In this document: positions 25,366 through 34,520 of the stretch, in pieces
Position numbering within the stretch: the stretch's first letter is position 1
Layout: every line of letters begins with the position of its first letter
NCBI RefSeq assembly: GCF_900184945.1
Contig: NZ_FXYF01000018.1
Span: forward strand, 1 to 64,000
From: Antarctobacter aquimaris
Lineage (GTDB): Bacteria > Pseudomonadota > Alphaproteobacteria > Rhodobacterales > Rhodobacteraceae
Direction: 5' to 3'
Length of the DNA stretch: 64,000 nucleotides
Notes under the pieces: generated by a model
Seen by the model: only the letters and a program-made list of their open reading frames with translations
Database searches by the model: none
What the model was told of the DNA's origin: nothing
Position numbers and translations under genes: made by a program

Positions 25366-25797
25366 ATGAACAAGATATTGCTGGCTGGGGCTGTAGCGGT
25401 CTTCGCTGCGGCTGCCGGCTACCTCTACACATCGCGGACGGGCCCCGACCTCGCCGCTCCCGACACCGTACCCGGAGGCGCCATCGTCACCGTCGCGTTG
25501 CCCGAAACGCTCACTGACCAGGAAAGGATGGGCAAGACCGCCTTCGAGGCCGTTTGCGCCGCTTGCCACGGCGAGAATGCCGCCGGCAAGCAGGGCTTTG
25601 GCCCACCGCTGGTCCACAGGATCTACGAACCGTCGCACCATGCCGACATGGCGTTTCACCTCGCCGCGGAACGGGGGGTGCGCGCGCACCACTGGACCTT
25701 TGGCGACATGCCGCCGCAACCCGGTCTGACGCGCGCCGACGTAACCGCCATCGTGGCCTATGTCCGCACGTTGCAGCGCGCCAACGGGATCATGTGA
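25366..25797 (+). CDS. membrane-anchored or exported c-type cytochrome
   Basis: A 143-residue protein: an N-terminal hydrophobic anchor/signal (MNKILLAGAVAVFAAAAGYLY), then one haem-binding motif CAACHGEN (approx. residue 63) and a distal Met candidate in FGDMPPQPGLTRADV near the C-terminus, as in class I cytochromes c. It probably transfers electrons in the periplasm, perhaps to or from the multicopper oxidase. The ATG at 25366 is preferred because an upstream start would add a non-signal-like leader. Confidence 0.82.
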   Translation: MNKILLAGAVAVFAAAAGYLYTSRTGPDLAAPDTVPGGAIVTVALPETLTDQERMGKTAFEAVCAACHGENAAGKQGFGPPLVHRIYEPSHHADMAFHLAAERGVRAHHWTFGDMPPQPGLTRADVTAIVAYVRTLQRANGIM

Positions 25798-25818
25798 GAG
25801 CTTTCCCCAATCGGGTCT

Positions 25819-25845
25819 GGCGGCCGGGGTCAGACCCCGGCCGCC
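25819..25845 (+). terminator. hairpin after the cytochrome c gene
   Basis: A perfect 11-base stem (GGCGGCCGGGG / CCCCGGCCGCC) with loop TCAGA lies 21 bases after the cytochrome stop. Only a short GGGTCTT follows, so termination may be partial. TTGACA at 25851-25856 could be the -35 box for the next gene, but I see no clear -10. Confidence 0.55.
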
Positions 25846-25923
25846 GGGTCTTGACATGATGGCGCGCAGTCGCCGCCGGCAAACACCACACTTCGGATTG
25901 ACCCAGACAAGGAAACCGACCCC

Positions 25924-26364
25924 ATGAAGATGAAGAAGACGACGCTTGCCCTGACCCTGATCGCCCTTGGCACCGCCGCGCTGGCGCATACCGGCGTGCA
26001 GAACAGGGACGTGATGGCCCGCATGGTGGTCATGTCCACCATCGGCGACCAGATGAAACTGATCGGCAGCATGGCCAAGGGCGAAGCCGCTTTCGACGCC
26101 GACGCGGTGAACGCCGCGCTGATCGAGATCGCGGCGCAGTCGGCCCAAATCCCCTCGATGTTCGAGACGAAGGCGCTCGACCCCAAGTCCGAGGCTCTGC
26201 CGGCCATCTGGGAGCGGTTCGACAGCTTTACAAAGCAGGCAAGGGAGGCGGAGTCCGTGGCCGAGCGTCTGGCCGGGACCGTGACGGCGGTGGACGATCT
26301 CGGACCCGTGCTGGCCCAGGTTGGCGAGACCTGCAAGGCCTGTCACACGACCTTCCGCAAGTGA
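25924..26364 (+). CDS. cytochrome c' (class II cytochrome c)
   Basis: A 146-residue exported protein with a clear signal peptide (MKMKKTTLALTLIALGTAALAH). The haem motif CKACHTTFRK is at the extreme C-terminus, diagnostic for class II cytochromes c, which are four-helix bundles binding NO or CO or shuttling electrons. Good start context after AAACCGACCCC. Its stop is followed by the hairpin shared with the convergent copper operon. Confidence 0.92.
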   Translation: MKMKKTTLALTLIALGTAALAHTGVQNRDVMARMVVMSTIGDQMKLIGSMAKGEAAFDADAVNAALIEIAAQSAQIPSMFETKALDPKSEALPAIWERFDSFTKQAREAESVAERLAGTVTAVDDLGPVLAQVGETCKACHTTFRK

Positions 26365-26437
26365 CGGCCGGCGTGCCGACAGCGGCCTGAGCGCATCCGG
26401 TCCCGGGCAAGGCGTGCCGGGGCCGGCGCGATGAAAA

Positions 26438-26474
26438 GGGCAGACGGCGCAGGCGCGCGCCGGGCCGTCTGCCC
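26438..26474 (-). terminator. rho-independent terminator of the leftward copper operon
   Basis: An 11-base perfect stem (GGGCAGACGGC / GCCGTCTGCCC) is followed on the minus strand by TTTTCAT. It lies just after the CusF-like gene stop and before the convergent cytochrome c' gene. Confidence 0.8.
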
Positions 26475-26488
26475 CCCCTGTTCCCCGG

Positions 26489-26788
26489 TCAGTCGACCTG
26501 GAGTTCCGTCACCGTCAGCTTGCCGTTCACGCGGTCGGCCACGAATGTGACCGCCTGGCCCTCGGCCAGCCCGTCCAGCATCGCCGGATCGGCCAGGTCG
26601 AAGACCATCTTCATCCCCGGCATGTCGAGGTTTTCCAGCGGCCCGTGGTCGATGGTGATCTTCTTCCACTTCAGGTCGATCTTGGTGATCGTGCCCTGGG
26701 TCATCGGCATCATGCCGGTTTGGGCCGTTTCCGCCAGCGCGGCGCCGGAAGTGACCAGCGCGAAGGCAAGGGCAAGGAGCGTTTTCAT
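26489..26788 (-). CDS. periplasmic copper-binding protein, CusF-like
   Basis: A 99-residue protein with a signal peptide (MKTLLALAFALVTSGAALAE) and a small OB-fold: GTITKIDLKWKKITIDHGPLENLDMPGMKMVF. The DHGP and MPGMKM pair is the CusF copper(I) site (His, Trp/Met, Met). CusF-type chaperones deliver copper to efflux pumps or oxidases. It ends the minus-strand unit that contains the multicopper oxidase and TolC-like genes, 61 bases downstream of the oxidase stop. Confidence 0.9.
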   Translation of the reverse strand: MKTLLALAFALVTSGAALAETAQTGMMPMTQGTITKIDLKWKKITIDHGPLENLDMPGMKMVFDLADPAMLDGLAEGQAVTFVADRVNGKLTVTELQVD

Positions 26789-26849
26789 GTGATGTGTCCT
26801 TTCGTGACGATATGGGGCGCCCGCGATGGCGGTGCGCCGGGGGTGAGGA

Positions 26850-28202
26850 TCAGTTGTGGTCCAAGTGGCTGCGCGGGGTCAGCAGGGTGGCAGGGCTGGT
26901 GTTGCGGGCTTCCTCGGGCAGGTCGCCGGTCCACTCCCAGGCCTGCGTGCCCGGCGGGTTCACATACCAGCCGGGATCCGAGTAGTCGCGGGGCGCGATG
27001 CCCTGGCGCACCTTGACGACCGAGAACATGCCGCCCATCTCGAGCGGCCCGTAGGGTCCCCAGCCGGTCATCATCGGCACGGTGTTGTCGGGCAATTCCA
27101 TCGACATCTCGCCCATGTCCGCCATGCCGGCGGTGCCCATCGGCATGTAGCCGGGCTGGTGCTGGCGCACCATCCGGGTCAGCCTTCGCTTGTCTGCACC
27201 GATGTAGGTCGGCAGGTCGTGGCCCATGGCATTCATTGTGTGGTGCGACTTGTGGCAGTGGATCGCCCAGTCGCCCTCGTGCACAGCGTCGAACTCGTAG
27301 GCGCGCATGGCGCCCACGGGGATGTCGATGCTCACCTCGGGCCAGCGGGCGCTTTTCGGCACCCAGCCGCCATCGGTGCAGGTGACTTCGAAGTCGTAGC
27401 CGTGCATGTGGATCGGGTGGTTGGTCATCGTCAGGTTGCCGACGCGCACCCGCACCCGGTCGCCCTTGGCCACCACCAGCGGGTCGATGTCCGGGAAGAT
27501 CCGGCTGTTCCAGGTCCACATGTTGAAGTTGGTCATCTCGGCCACCTTCGGGATGTAGGTGCCCGGATCGATGTCGTAGGCCGCCAGAAGGAAGGCAAAG
27601 TCGCGGTCGACCGGCATGAAGGCCGGGTCGCGCGGGTGCACGATGAACAACCCCATCATGCCCATCGCCATCTGCACCATCTCGTCGGCGTGCGGGTGGT
27701 ACATGAAGGTGCCGGATTTCACCAGGTCGAACTCGTAGACAAAGGTCTTGCCCGGTGGGATCGCCGGGTGGCTCAGCCCGCCCACGCCGTCCATCCCCGA
27801 GGGCAGGATCAGCCCGTGCCAGTGGACCGAGGTATGCTCCGGCAGGCGGTTGGTGACATAGATGCGCACGCGCTCGCCCTCCACCGCCTCGATGGTCGGG
27901 CCGGTGGATTGGCCATTGTAACCCCAGAGCCGCGCCATCATGCCATCCGCCATGATGCGCTCGACAGGTTCGGCGACCAGGTGGAATTCCTTGACGCCTC
28001 CGTTCATCCGCCAGGGCAGCGACCAGCCGTTCAGCGTGACCACCGGGTTGTAGTCCGGGCCCGATCCGGGCCGCGGCGGCACCTGGGTGCGCGGGTCGTC
28101 GGTCATCGCCGCCTCGGGCAGGTCGCGAAAGCGGGTCTCGGCGGCGGCGGCAGAGGCCAGCACGGCGCCCGCGCCCGCGGTCAGAAGTTGCCTGCGGTTC
28201 AT
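26850..28202 (-). CDS. multicopper oxidase, copper-resistance type
   Basis: A 450-residue exported oxidase. The N-terminus MNRRQLLTAGAGAVLASAAAAE is a Tat-like signal. The copper ligand motifs are all present: HWHG (T1/T3), HPHADE, HPIHMHGYDFE and HCHKSHHTMNAM. The last motif is followed by a Met-rich region (MPMGTAGMADMGEMSMEL) as in copper-tolerance oxidases, which oxidise Cu(I) in the periplasm. HxH spacing is slightly unusual for the second motif (HPHADE instead of WYHSH-type). The gene overlaps the TolC-like gene upstream by ATGA. CopA-like in sense of family; no symbol assigned. Confidence 0.92.
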   Translation of the reverse strand: MNRRQLLTAGAGAVLASAAAAETRFRDLPEAAMTDDPRTQVPPRPGSGPDYNPVVTLNGWSLPWRMNGGVKEFHLVAEPVERIMADGMMARLWGYNGQSTGPTIEAVEGERVRIYVTNRLPEHTSVHWHGLILPSGMDGVGGLSHPAIPPGKTFVYEFDLVKSGTFMYHPHADEMVQMAMGMMGLFIVHPRDPAFMPVDRDFAFLLAAYDIDPGTYIPKVAEMTNFNMWTWNSRIFPDIDPLVVAKGDRVRVRVGNLTMTNHPIHMHGYDFEVTCTDGGWVPKSARWPEVSIDIPVGAMRAYEFDAVHEGDWAIHCHKSHHTMNAMGHDLPTYIGADKRRLTRMVRQHQPGYMPMGTAGMADMGEMSMELPDNTVPMMTGWGPYGPLEMGGMFSVVKVRQGIAPRDYSDPGWYVNPPGTQAWEWTGDLPEEARNTSPATLLTPRSHLDHN

Positions 28203-29590
28203 TCGTCTCCTCCTGTGGGGCGGCCGCCCCAGATCACGGCGGTCAGGTCGGCCTCGGCGCGCCAGTAGTCGGCCTTGGCCTCGGCGGTGGACAGTTGTGC
28301 CTCCAGCCCCTCGCGGGCGTCGGCGATCAGGTCGAAGGTCGAGGTCAACATGCCGTTGTAGGTGCGCAGCGCCTCTTCATCGATCACCCGGCGCAGCGGC
28401 AGCACCTCGTCGTGCCAGTGCCGCGCGATGCGGTACTTGCCGGTGACGGCGGCATGCGCCGAGCGCGCCTCGGACCGCGCGTTGACCGCCTGCTGGGCCA
28501 ACTGGTGCGCGGTGCGCATGTATTCCAGTTCGCCCTTGCGCGCGGCCAGCTTGCCGGTGTCGTAGAGCGGGATCTCAAGGCCAACTTCGAGCACGCGCGC
28601 GCGCTCGGTCTCGTCGGTCCTCTCGACCTCGACCCCGGCAACGATCTCGGCGTCGCTCAGCACCCGGGTGCTGCCGGTCAGCCGGTAATCCTGCGCGATA
28701 GCCTCCAGTTCCAGCCGCCCGATGGCCAGGTCGACGCGATGCTCCAGCGCCAGCCTTTCGATGTCGCTGCGGCCGGGTTGCCGTCCGGGCAGCGCCGGCA
28801 GGCGGTCGGGCACGTAGAACGCGATGTCGGCGCCCCAGAGGCCCATCAACCGGGTCAGCTTTTCCTTGGCCAGCTGCGCCTCCAGCCGCGCATCGGCACG
28901 CTGGACCGCCAGTTCGGCGGTAAAGACATGCTCGCGCGCCTGGTCACCCCGGTTCATCGCCCCAGTGCGTCCCAGTTCCGCCGCCAGTTCCGAGGCGGCA
29001 TCCGCCGTCCCCTGCGTCTGGGCGATCAGCGCCGCCGCCTCGAAGGCCGCGACCGCGTCAATCCAGGCCCGGCGCGTTTCGGCCGCCAGCGCGACGGTCT
29101 CGCCCACCGCGGCCAGCTGCGCCTGGCGGAACCGCGTTTCGGCCAGAGCCTTGCGCGGCTTCTGCGTCGCCAGGTCGATCAGTGCAGCGGCGATGGTCGC
29201 CTCGGCCGACCGGGTGAGCCCGGTCTGGCCCAGCGAGATGCTGAGCGTCGGCACCGGGCCCAGCGCCACCTCCCAGAGCTCGGTCGCCGACAGGCCCAAC
29301 TCGGCATAGGCGGCCTGCAAGGCGCGGTTGTTCATCAAGGCGATCTGCACCGCCAGGCCGGGGCCTATGGTCTTGCCCTGCACCAGGCCACGCACGCGGG
29401 TCTCTGTGGCGGCGATCTCGGCGGCGGAGGTTGCCCAGACGCTGTTCGCACCCGTCGCACGGCGCGTGCCATCGGCGACAAAGGCGAAACCCGCCTTCGG
29501 ATCGGAGGCCTTGCCCACCAGCGCCGGATCGGCGCAGGCCCCCAGCAACAGCGGCAGGATCAGCCCAAGGGACCGGGTTCGCAGGCTCAT
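28199..29590 (-). CDS. TolC-family outer-membrane protein
   Basis: A 463-residue protein with a lipoprotein-type signal (LILPLLLGACADPALVG) and the long alpha-helical repeats of outer-membrane efflux proteins (AAYAELGLSATELWE, LEVGLEIPLYDTGKLAARKGELEYM). It would form an outer-membrane channel or act as a copper-associated OEP. No inner-membrane pump or membrane-fusion gene is visible nearby, so any tripartite partner is encoded elsewhere. It overlaps its neighbours on both sides by ATGA. Confidence 0.88.
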   Translation of the reverse strand: MSLRTRSLGLILPLLLGACADPALVGKASDPKAGFAFVADGTRRATGANSVWATSAAEIAATETRVRGLVQGKTIGPGLAVQIALMNNRALQAAYAELGLSATELWEVALGPVPTLSISLGQTGLTRSAEATIAAALIDLATQKPRKALAETRFRQAQLAAVGETVALAAETRRAWIDAVAAFEAAALIAQTQGTADAASELAAELGRTGAMNRGDQAREHVFTAELAVQRADARLEAQLAKEKLTRLMGLWGADIAFYVPDRLPALPGRQPGRSDIERLALEHRVDLAIGRLELEAIAQDYRLTGSTRVLSDAEIVAGVEVERTDETERARVLEVGLEIPLYDTGKLAARKGELEYMRTAHQLAQQAVNARSEARSAHAAVTGKYRIARHWHDEVLPLRRVIDEEALRTYNGMLTSTFDLIADAREGLEAQLSTAEAKADYWRAEADLTAVIWGGRPTGGDE

Positions 29591-29805
29591 GACGACCCTC
29601 CCGGCGCCTGCGCGTCGTTCAGCTGCCGCCAGTCCATCGGTTCGGCGATCTCGCGGTGGGTGTAGACCACGTGCGGGCCCGGCGGCGCGGCGGCGTTGAG
29701 GTCAGGAATCGCGGCTCGGGTCAGAGGTCCGGCCTCAGGCAGGGCTGCGGGCTGCGTGCAGCCAGCAAGCACCAGCGGCACGAGGGCCGCATATCTCAGT
29801 TTCAT
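29587..29805 (-). CDS. small predicted lipoprotein
   Basis: A 72-residue protein with a lipoprotein signal MKLRYAALVPLVLAGCTQP (lipobox LAGC, Cys16). The mature part is Pro/Ala-rich and ends in VVYTHREIAEPMDWRQLNDAQAP. No family recognised. It is the first gene of the tight unit with the TolC-family and oxidase genes, overlapping the former by ATGA, and is probably periplasmic and lipid-anchored. Confidence 0.7.
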   Translation of the reverse strand: MKLRYAALVPLVLAGCTQPAALPEAGPLTRAAIPDLNAAAPPGPHVVYTHREIAEPMDWRQLNDAQAPGGSS

Positions 29806-29864
29806 CGGTAAACTCCAGCAATGATCATCGGATCGAAGGCCACACGGCCCCTGCGAAAACGATG

Positions 29865-30230
29865 TCAGGCCCTGGGAGGTCGTCGCAGCCCGTAGGGGTC
29901 CGTCAGATCCGTGAGATCCGTGACAGACCATCCGGCGATAAAGCCCGTGACAGCCGGCGCGCCGGCAGCGCCATCGGCAGCCAGCGACATGCCGACGACG
30001 CAGCCATGGGCACAACACGGGGCCATGGCCAAGTCATCGTCCTGCCCGGATGCCGGTTCGGCGGCCGGAGCTTGATGGCCATGGTGGCCATGCATGCCAT
30101 ACGCCGCGTCGGCTGTGGATTGCTGTGTGCATGTGACATGATCGGCGACGACAATCTGCACGATCGGAGCGATCGCGATCATCAGGCTCGTGATGACAAG
30201 AACCAGGGCCAGGAAATGCCGTCCACACAT
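29865..30230 (-). CDS. small membrane or exported Cys/His-rich protein
   Basis: A 121-residue protein starting MCGRHFLALVLVITSLMIAIAPIVQIVVA, a strong hydrophobic segment, followed by YGMHGHHGHQAPAAE and a PCCAHGCVVG patch. The His and Cys clusters suggest metal binding. An upstream start (30272) would only add a short leader. No named family recognised; DUF2946-like proteins of copper clusters have a similar look. It heads the leftward copper unit 59 bases before the lipoprotein gene. Confidence 0.55.
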   Translation of the reverse strand: MCGRHFLALVLVITSLMIAIAPIVQIVVADHVTCTQQSTADAAYGMHGHHGHQAPAAEPASGQDDDLAMAPCCAHGCVVGMSLAADGAAGAPAVTGFIAGWSVTDLTDLTDPYGLRRPPRA

Positions 30231-30272
30231 GGCCGAGATCGTTGAACCAATGAAGTCGATCTGACAAGTCAC

Positions 30273-30648
30273 GACCTTGTCAGCGCAGGGGATATTTGCG
30301 CGGGGTCGCCGGGCTATGGTCCCGCGGCCGGTTTCCCGGCTCGGGGCGTTCTGCCCTGCACGGCTAGGCGCGGATCGCCCGCGCCTTCGTATCGCGCGGC
30401 GCCTGCTCTCGCACCGATCCTCGAGGTGGTCCCCGTTTCCCGACAGAGTTGCAGCGCAGCCAAGTCTGCCCGTTGATCAGGATGCGGCTTTCGGCGCTCG
30501 CTGGTGCGGAATCGCTCCACCGCCCGTTTCCGTACCGGGCTGCTGTTCCGATTTTCGAAGGCATTCAAGTCGCCGCACGATGTTTACCGGGGCGTTATTG
30601 CTGCTGCGCAATGCGAAGCCGCAAGGCTCTGACATGCCGTGAAATCAA
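30273..30648. other. chromosomal flank of the island, no gene recognised
   Basis: About 375 bases between the copper cluster and the left island boundary. Several short frames are open, none convincing. It may contain remnants of earlier insertions, but I could not identify them. Confidence 0.45.
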
Positions 30649-30664
30649 TGGTGCCCCCACACGG
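30649..30664. repeat. left attachment site (16-bp copy of tRNA-Thr 3' end)
   Basis: TGGTGCCCCCACACGG, identical to the last 16 bases of the tRNA-Thr gene at 62401-62416. Identity ends abruptly on both sides (left flank AAATCAA versus CTTGACAG), which defines the core. It sits 134 bases before the integrase start. Confidence 0.87.
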
Positions 30665-30798
30665 CAAACCGGGCAGAGGAGAAACCATTTCCGCGCCCAC
30701 GGTTAAACACCCAGTTCCGTTGCAGAAATCGTCTCCGAGACCGTGTTCGGGGCGATCCATGCAACCGCTCCTTTGTGGGGCAGACTGTGGAGCAGACT

Positions 30799-32328
30799 AT
30801 GAGCAACAAAACCTCGCCCCTTTCAGACGGCTTGGAACTGCGCGGGCGGATGTACTACGCGCGGTTTCGCGTTCCCACCCGGTTCTGCAGCGTTGAACCG
30901 CGGCGCGAAGTCAACAAATCGCTTAAAACACGCGATCGCCGGCAAGCCAGGGTCAAGCTCGAGCAAATGCGCACCCAGCTTGAACTGCAGTGGGAGACCC
31001 TGCTTGCCGAGAAGGAGGGCCGGAGCACCATCGACAGCTTCATCCAAATGACGAATTTCCTGGAATCCCTCTCGCTGCCTTTTCGCCCTTTGCAGAAGAT
31101 CGTGAGCGGACCGCTCGAAGATATGCTGGCCCGAATCGAAAAGATCGAAAATTTTGGCACGACCTCGGAGGCGGTTCCTGCCGTTCTTGGCGCCAGACAA
31201 TTGCCCGACGTGAAGGTGTCGGAAATGGCCGACCTGATGAAGCGCCACCACGCGACCAAGATCTCGCGAAAGAACGCGTATCAGACCCGGGCCTGGGTGT
31301 CGAAATATGAGCGGGCGGCTGCTTCCTTCATCGAAGTTGTCGAGGACAAACCGATAAGCCAGATTTCAGAAGCCAACGCGATGGCCTTCAAGAAGCACTG
31401 GCTGGAACGTCTGGAAAAGACCAAGCTGACGGCGAACTATGTGAACAAGCAGATCCGGCATTTCCGCCAGATGATCGACACCTACTACGAGATGTTTGGA
31501 GTCCCAATGAGCGAGCGTCGCAACTCGTTCGAGGGCATGAACCTCAAGAACGCAGGATCATTTTCTAATGACGAAGGCACCAAGCTTCCGCTCCCCTCCA
31601 ACTGGGTGCAGCGAGTCGTGTCCGGCTACGTCTTTGCTGGCTTGGACAAAGACCCTCAAGCCCAGGATATTGCCATCGTTGTCGCGCAGACTGGTGCCCG
31701 GCAGAGCGAAATCTGCGATCTGCCGCCGCACAACATCGTTCTCGACCATCCGATCCCGCATGTCATCATTGGTTTCGTGAACCGCGATGACTTCAAATCC
31801 GAGATCAAGAACAAGGCATCCGAGCGGGTCATCCCGCTTGTCGGACCGGCTCTGGACGCCATGCGCCGCAACCCCAAGGGTTTCCCCAAGTATCGTGGCA
31901 AAGGCACGATCAGCAATGAAATCGGCCGATATCTTCGGGACAACAACCTTTTCCCTGCGCCCACGGATGCAGAAAAAGCTGAAATTGCGCGTCGTGCCGA
32001 AGCCCTTGGCCGCAGTGTCAATCATGCGTTGCAGCGCCCCTTTACATTTGGCTCGACCCGTCACACTTTCGAAGACCGCATGCTGGCGTTGGGCTTCACC
32101 AACGAAGAGCGGGCTTACATGATGGGCCATTCTCTGACCCAAGTGCGTGGTCGCCCGGTCTACGGCAGTGGTCCTGACGTCGCGCTGCGCGCCTTGTACA
32201 TGGAGCTGGTTTCTTACCCGACGGACACGTGGTCTCCGCGTCCCAGCGACGAGCTGTGGGCCAAAGTCGACGCGCACCTCTTGGAAATGGGATTTGAGCT
32301 CCGCCGTCCTCGTGCGCAGGCTGCGTGA
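30799..32328 (+). CDS. tyrosine site-specific integrase of the island
   Basis: A 509-residue integrase. The N-terminal region (ELRGRMYYARFRVPTRFC) is the DUF6538-like arm-binding part seen in alphaproteobacterial phage-type integrases; a core-binding segment follows in the middle. The catalytic domain shows R in QTGARQSEICDL (about residue 300), K in NKASERVIPL, H-x-x-R-like FGSTRHTFEDRML, then MGHS and a Tyr in GRPVYGSGP. It would recombine the 16-bp att core in tRNA-Thr. GGAG at 30789-30792 supports the ATG at 30799 over the GTG at 30775. Transcription points into the island. Confidence 0.88.
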   Translation: MSNKTSPLSDGLELRGRMYYARFRVPTRFCSVEPRREVNKSLKTRDRRQARVKLEQMRTQLELQWETLLAEKEGRSTIDSFIQMTNFLESLSLPFRPLQKIVSGPLEDMLARIEKIENFGTTSEAVPAVLGARQLPDVKVSEMADLMKRHHATKISRKNAYQTRAWVSKYERAAASFIEVVEDKPISQISEANAMAFKKHWLERLEKTKLTANYVNKQIRHFRQMIDTYYEMFGVPMSERRNSFEGMNLKNAGSFSNDEGTKLPLPSNWVQRVVSGYVFAGLDKDPQAQDIAIVVAQTGARQSEICDLPPHNIVLDHPIPHVIIGFVNRDDFKSEIKNKASERVIPLVGPALDAMRRNPKGFPKYRGKGTISNEIGRYLRDNNLFPAPTDAEKAEIARRAEALGRSVNHALQRPFTFGSTRHTFEDRMLALGFTNEERAYMMGHSLTQVRGRPVYGSGPDVALRALYMELVSYPTDTWSPRPSDELWAKVDAHLLEMGFELRRPRAQAA

Positions 32329-32549
32329 TGCTGTCCGGTGTGCGACCAGATCAGATGCTGATTTCAGTGAGCATCGAAGATTTTCGGGTCTTGGGGTCTT
32401 GGGGAAAAAATTTCCCTATTACCCACGAGAAAAGCAGGACGCGCGCCAAACTTTCGTGATGAGTCAACACAATGACACGTAGTCAATCGTAACATAGGTC
32501 AGGCCGTCAAGGCGCAATACCATACTCACAGTCGTAACAATTAGCGGGA
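32329..32549. other. short non-coding gap with low GC
   Basis: About 220 AT-richer bases between the convergent integrase and Sel1-repeat genes. GGGTCTTGGGGTCTTGGGG near 32387-32405 is a short direct repeat. No clear terminator hairpin was found. Confidence 0.4.
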
Positions 32550-33857
32550 TCACTGCAACAGCAACATGCCGCCGACAGTGCCCCAGGTTCTTTCCATCTG
32601 CTCCTTGATGTGTCGCTGCTCCCGATCGAAATCGCTCTCTGTTTGCCACGGCGCTGGCGTCGGCGACGAATTCGCCAGAGCTACACCGGCGTCGAAAAGC
32701 ATCTGGAGGAACTGTTCCATGCTGGCCTTGCGGGCAGCGTCAGACTTCGCTTTTTCTTCCCGAATGCGCTCCAACATGGACCCCGCCAGAGCACTGCCCT
32801 GACCCGCGGCCAACATGAGATGGGTATTCGCCTGGCGCACATCCTGTTTCACACCCTTGCCGTAATAATAAAGCAGCGCAAAATGGGCCTCTCCATCCGG
32901 ACGCCCTGCTCTACTTGCTCTGAGATACCATCCCTTGGCCTGTCGATAGTTCTGTTCTATACCGCGGCCGAACTCATAGGCGTTCCCCAGTAGGATCATT
33001 GCATCAGGGTCCCCCTGCTCGGCGGCTTTCTTGTACCAACTGGTCGACTGCACGAAATCTGCCGGAACCCCGATCCCCTTTTCATAAATTCGCCCCAGAT
33101 GAATCTGGGCTTCCGGGTATCCGCCTTCGGCCGCTTGCCTGTAATACGCCATCGCCTTGTTCGCATCCCGCGGCACACTCTGCCCGGCCTCATGAACCAA
33201 TGCCAATGCGTAGGCGGCCTTGGCATTGCCCATCGCCGCAGCCTCTTGATAGAGCCTCAACGCTTCCGGAACATTCTGCGGCACATTCTTCAATCCACTC
33301 GCATAGGCATGCCCCAACATCACCATGGCGTCCGAATGGCCGCTCGCCGCGGCCTTCTTGAGCCACTCGACGGCAGTCGCCCGAAGACCGATAATCTGTG
33401 TCTTGTTCAATTTCAGGACCCGTGCATTCCAATACATTTCCGCGATGCTGAATTGCGCCTCCGGCCACCCCTCTTCCGCCGCGGCAAGCATCATGTCGTA
33501 GCCAACAGATTCGTCCTGCACGGCGCCTTCACCCGACAGCAGCATGGCGGCGTAATACGTCCGGCCGGCCAGATCACCCTGATCAGCAGCGGCCTTGAAG
33601 TAACCCGCCGCCTTGTAGATTTGCCGCACTGTTCCGGTACCGTTGGCGTAGATCAGGCCGAGTTGCAGCTGTGCCTGGATATCTCCTGCCGCGGCAACAG
33701 GCTCGAGTGCCACCCGCGCCGCTTTGAAATCGCCAGCATCGTAAAGAACCATCGCCTCATCGAAACTCTGGCCAAACACGGGAGACGTCAAAGACACTGC
33801 GCAAGAAGCAGATAGTAGAATACAAGCCGCCGAATGCCGAAAGATATTGCCTCGCAT
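32550..33857 (-). CDS. exported Sel1-repeat (TPR-like) protein
   Basis: A 435-residue protein. A signal peptide (ILLSASCAVSLTSPVFGQ) is followed by about eight Sel1-like repeats, each around 36 residues with the theme A-x-x-x-LG-x-x-Y-x-x-G-x-G-V and A-x-x-WY-x-x-AA-x-x-G (for example IHLGRIYEKGIGVPADF). Sel1 repeats form a solenoid for protein binding in the periplasm or at the surface. The C-terminal 80 residues are charged and coiled. In an island it is cargo of unknown role. The ATG at 33857 is chosen; a TTG directly before it adds only one residue. Confidence 0.82.
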   Translation of the reverse strand: MRGNIFRHSAACILLSASCAVSLTSPVFGQSFDEAMVLYDAGDFKAARVALEPVAAAGDIQAQLQLGLIYANGTGTVRQIYKAAGYFKAAADQGDLAGRTYYAAMLLSGEGAVQDESVGYDMMLAAAEEGWPEAQFSIAEMYWNARVLKLNKTQIIGLRATAVEWLKKAAASGHSDAMVMLGHAYASGLKNVPQNVPEALRLYQEAAAMGNAKAAYALALVHEAGQSVPRDANKAMAYYRQAAEGGYPEAQIHLGRIYEKGIGVPADFVQSTSWYKKAAEQGDPDAMILLGNAYEFGRGIEQNYRQAKGWYLRASRAGRPDGEAHFALLYYYGKGVKQDVRQANTHLMLAAGQGSALAGSMLERIREEKAKSDAARKASMEQFLQMLFDAGVALANSSPTPAPWQTESDFDREQRHIKEQMERTWGTVGGMLLLQ

Positions 33858-33984
33858 CAAATCTCATCCAATTCATTTTGGGCAGGCTGGTCGAACGCCA
33901 GCCCCCTGTTTCGCCGTCATATGATTCAGTCTACACTGTCCACAGTGGGCTCTGTCTATACAATACGCCCGCTTTTTCTCAGAA

Positions 33985-34325
33985 TAGTGCTTCATTGGAG
34001 GAGGTGGCAGTGTCCATGGCAAGATGGACCTCGCGCCATTGGCGCCTTACCTGAACGCCATGCTTGCACGCCTGCCGTTCGCCATCGCCCAGGAACTTGA
34101 TGCCGGTGCTGTCTGGCATCCGGCAGGGTATCCCGCAGGGATGCCCCAAAAGGGCACCAGCAGGTTCAGCCGCCCGCCAGAATGGCGCCAGGGATCTGCA
34201 CCTCCGGGGTCTTCTGCCTGCGAGACAGGGTCGAGTAGTCCGGAACGGGCCAGTCGGTCGTGTCGCGAAAGTGCAAAAGGCTGGCGACCATCCCGGAGGT
34301 CTGCCTGAACGGCAGCTCGAACAGC
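33985..34325 (-). pseudogene. IS5-family transposase remnant
   Basis: Minus-strand frames give LFELPFRQTSGMVASLLHF, DWPVPDYSTLSRRQKTPEV and then, after a frame change, DSTGIKFLGDGERQ and RRQWREVHLAMDTATS. This is the central catalytic part of IS5-type DDE transposases (first Asp in the DSTGIK motif). It is frameshifted and both ends are missing, so it is dead. Confidence 0.72.
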
Positions 34326-34380
34326 ACTTCTATCCCCTTCCGGGTATCCGTCGGACGTGACCGTCGTTGACGTTCAACTT

Positions 34381-34515
34381 GGCTGCCAATTCCACGGTGC
34401 GAGTTGGTCGATGCGGTTGATCTTGTGAACGGCGATGTGGGTCAGAACCCAGGTCAGCCAGGCTTCCGGATCGACGCCGTTCATGCGTGCGGTCTCGATG
34501 AGCGTATAGGCAAGG
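34381..34515 (-). pseudogene. IS66-family transposase C-terminal remnant
   Basis: The minus strand reads [20 protein letters not shown] then [21 protein letters not shown], which is the conserved C-terminus of the IS66 TnpC transposase. Only about 45 codons remain. It abuts the IS5 remnant, evidence of repeated insertion and deletion here. Confidence 0.75.
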
Positions 34516-34520
34516 TCGAC

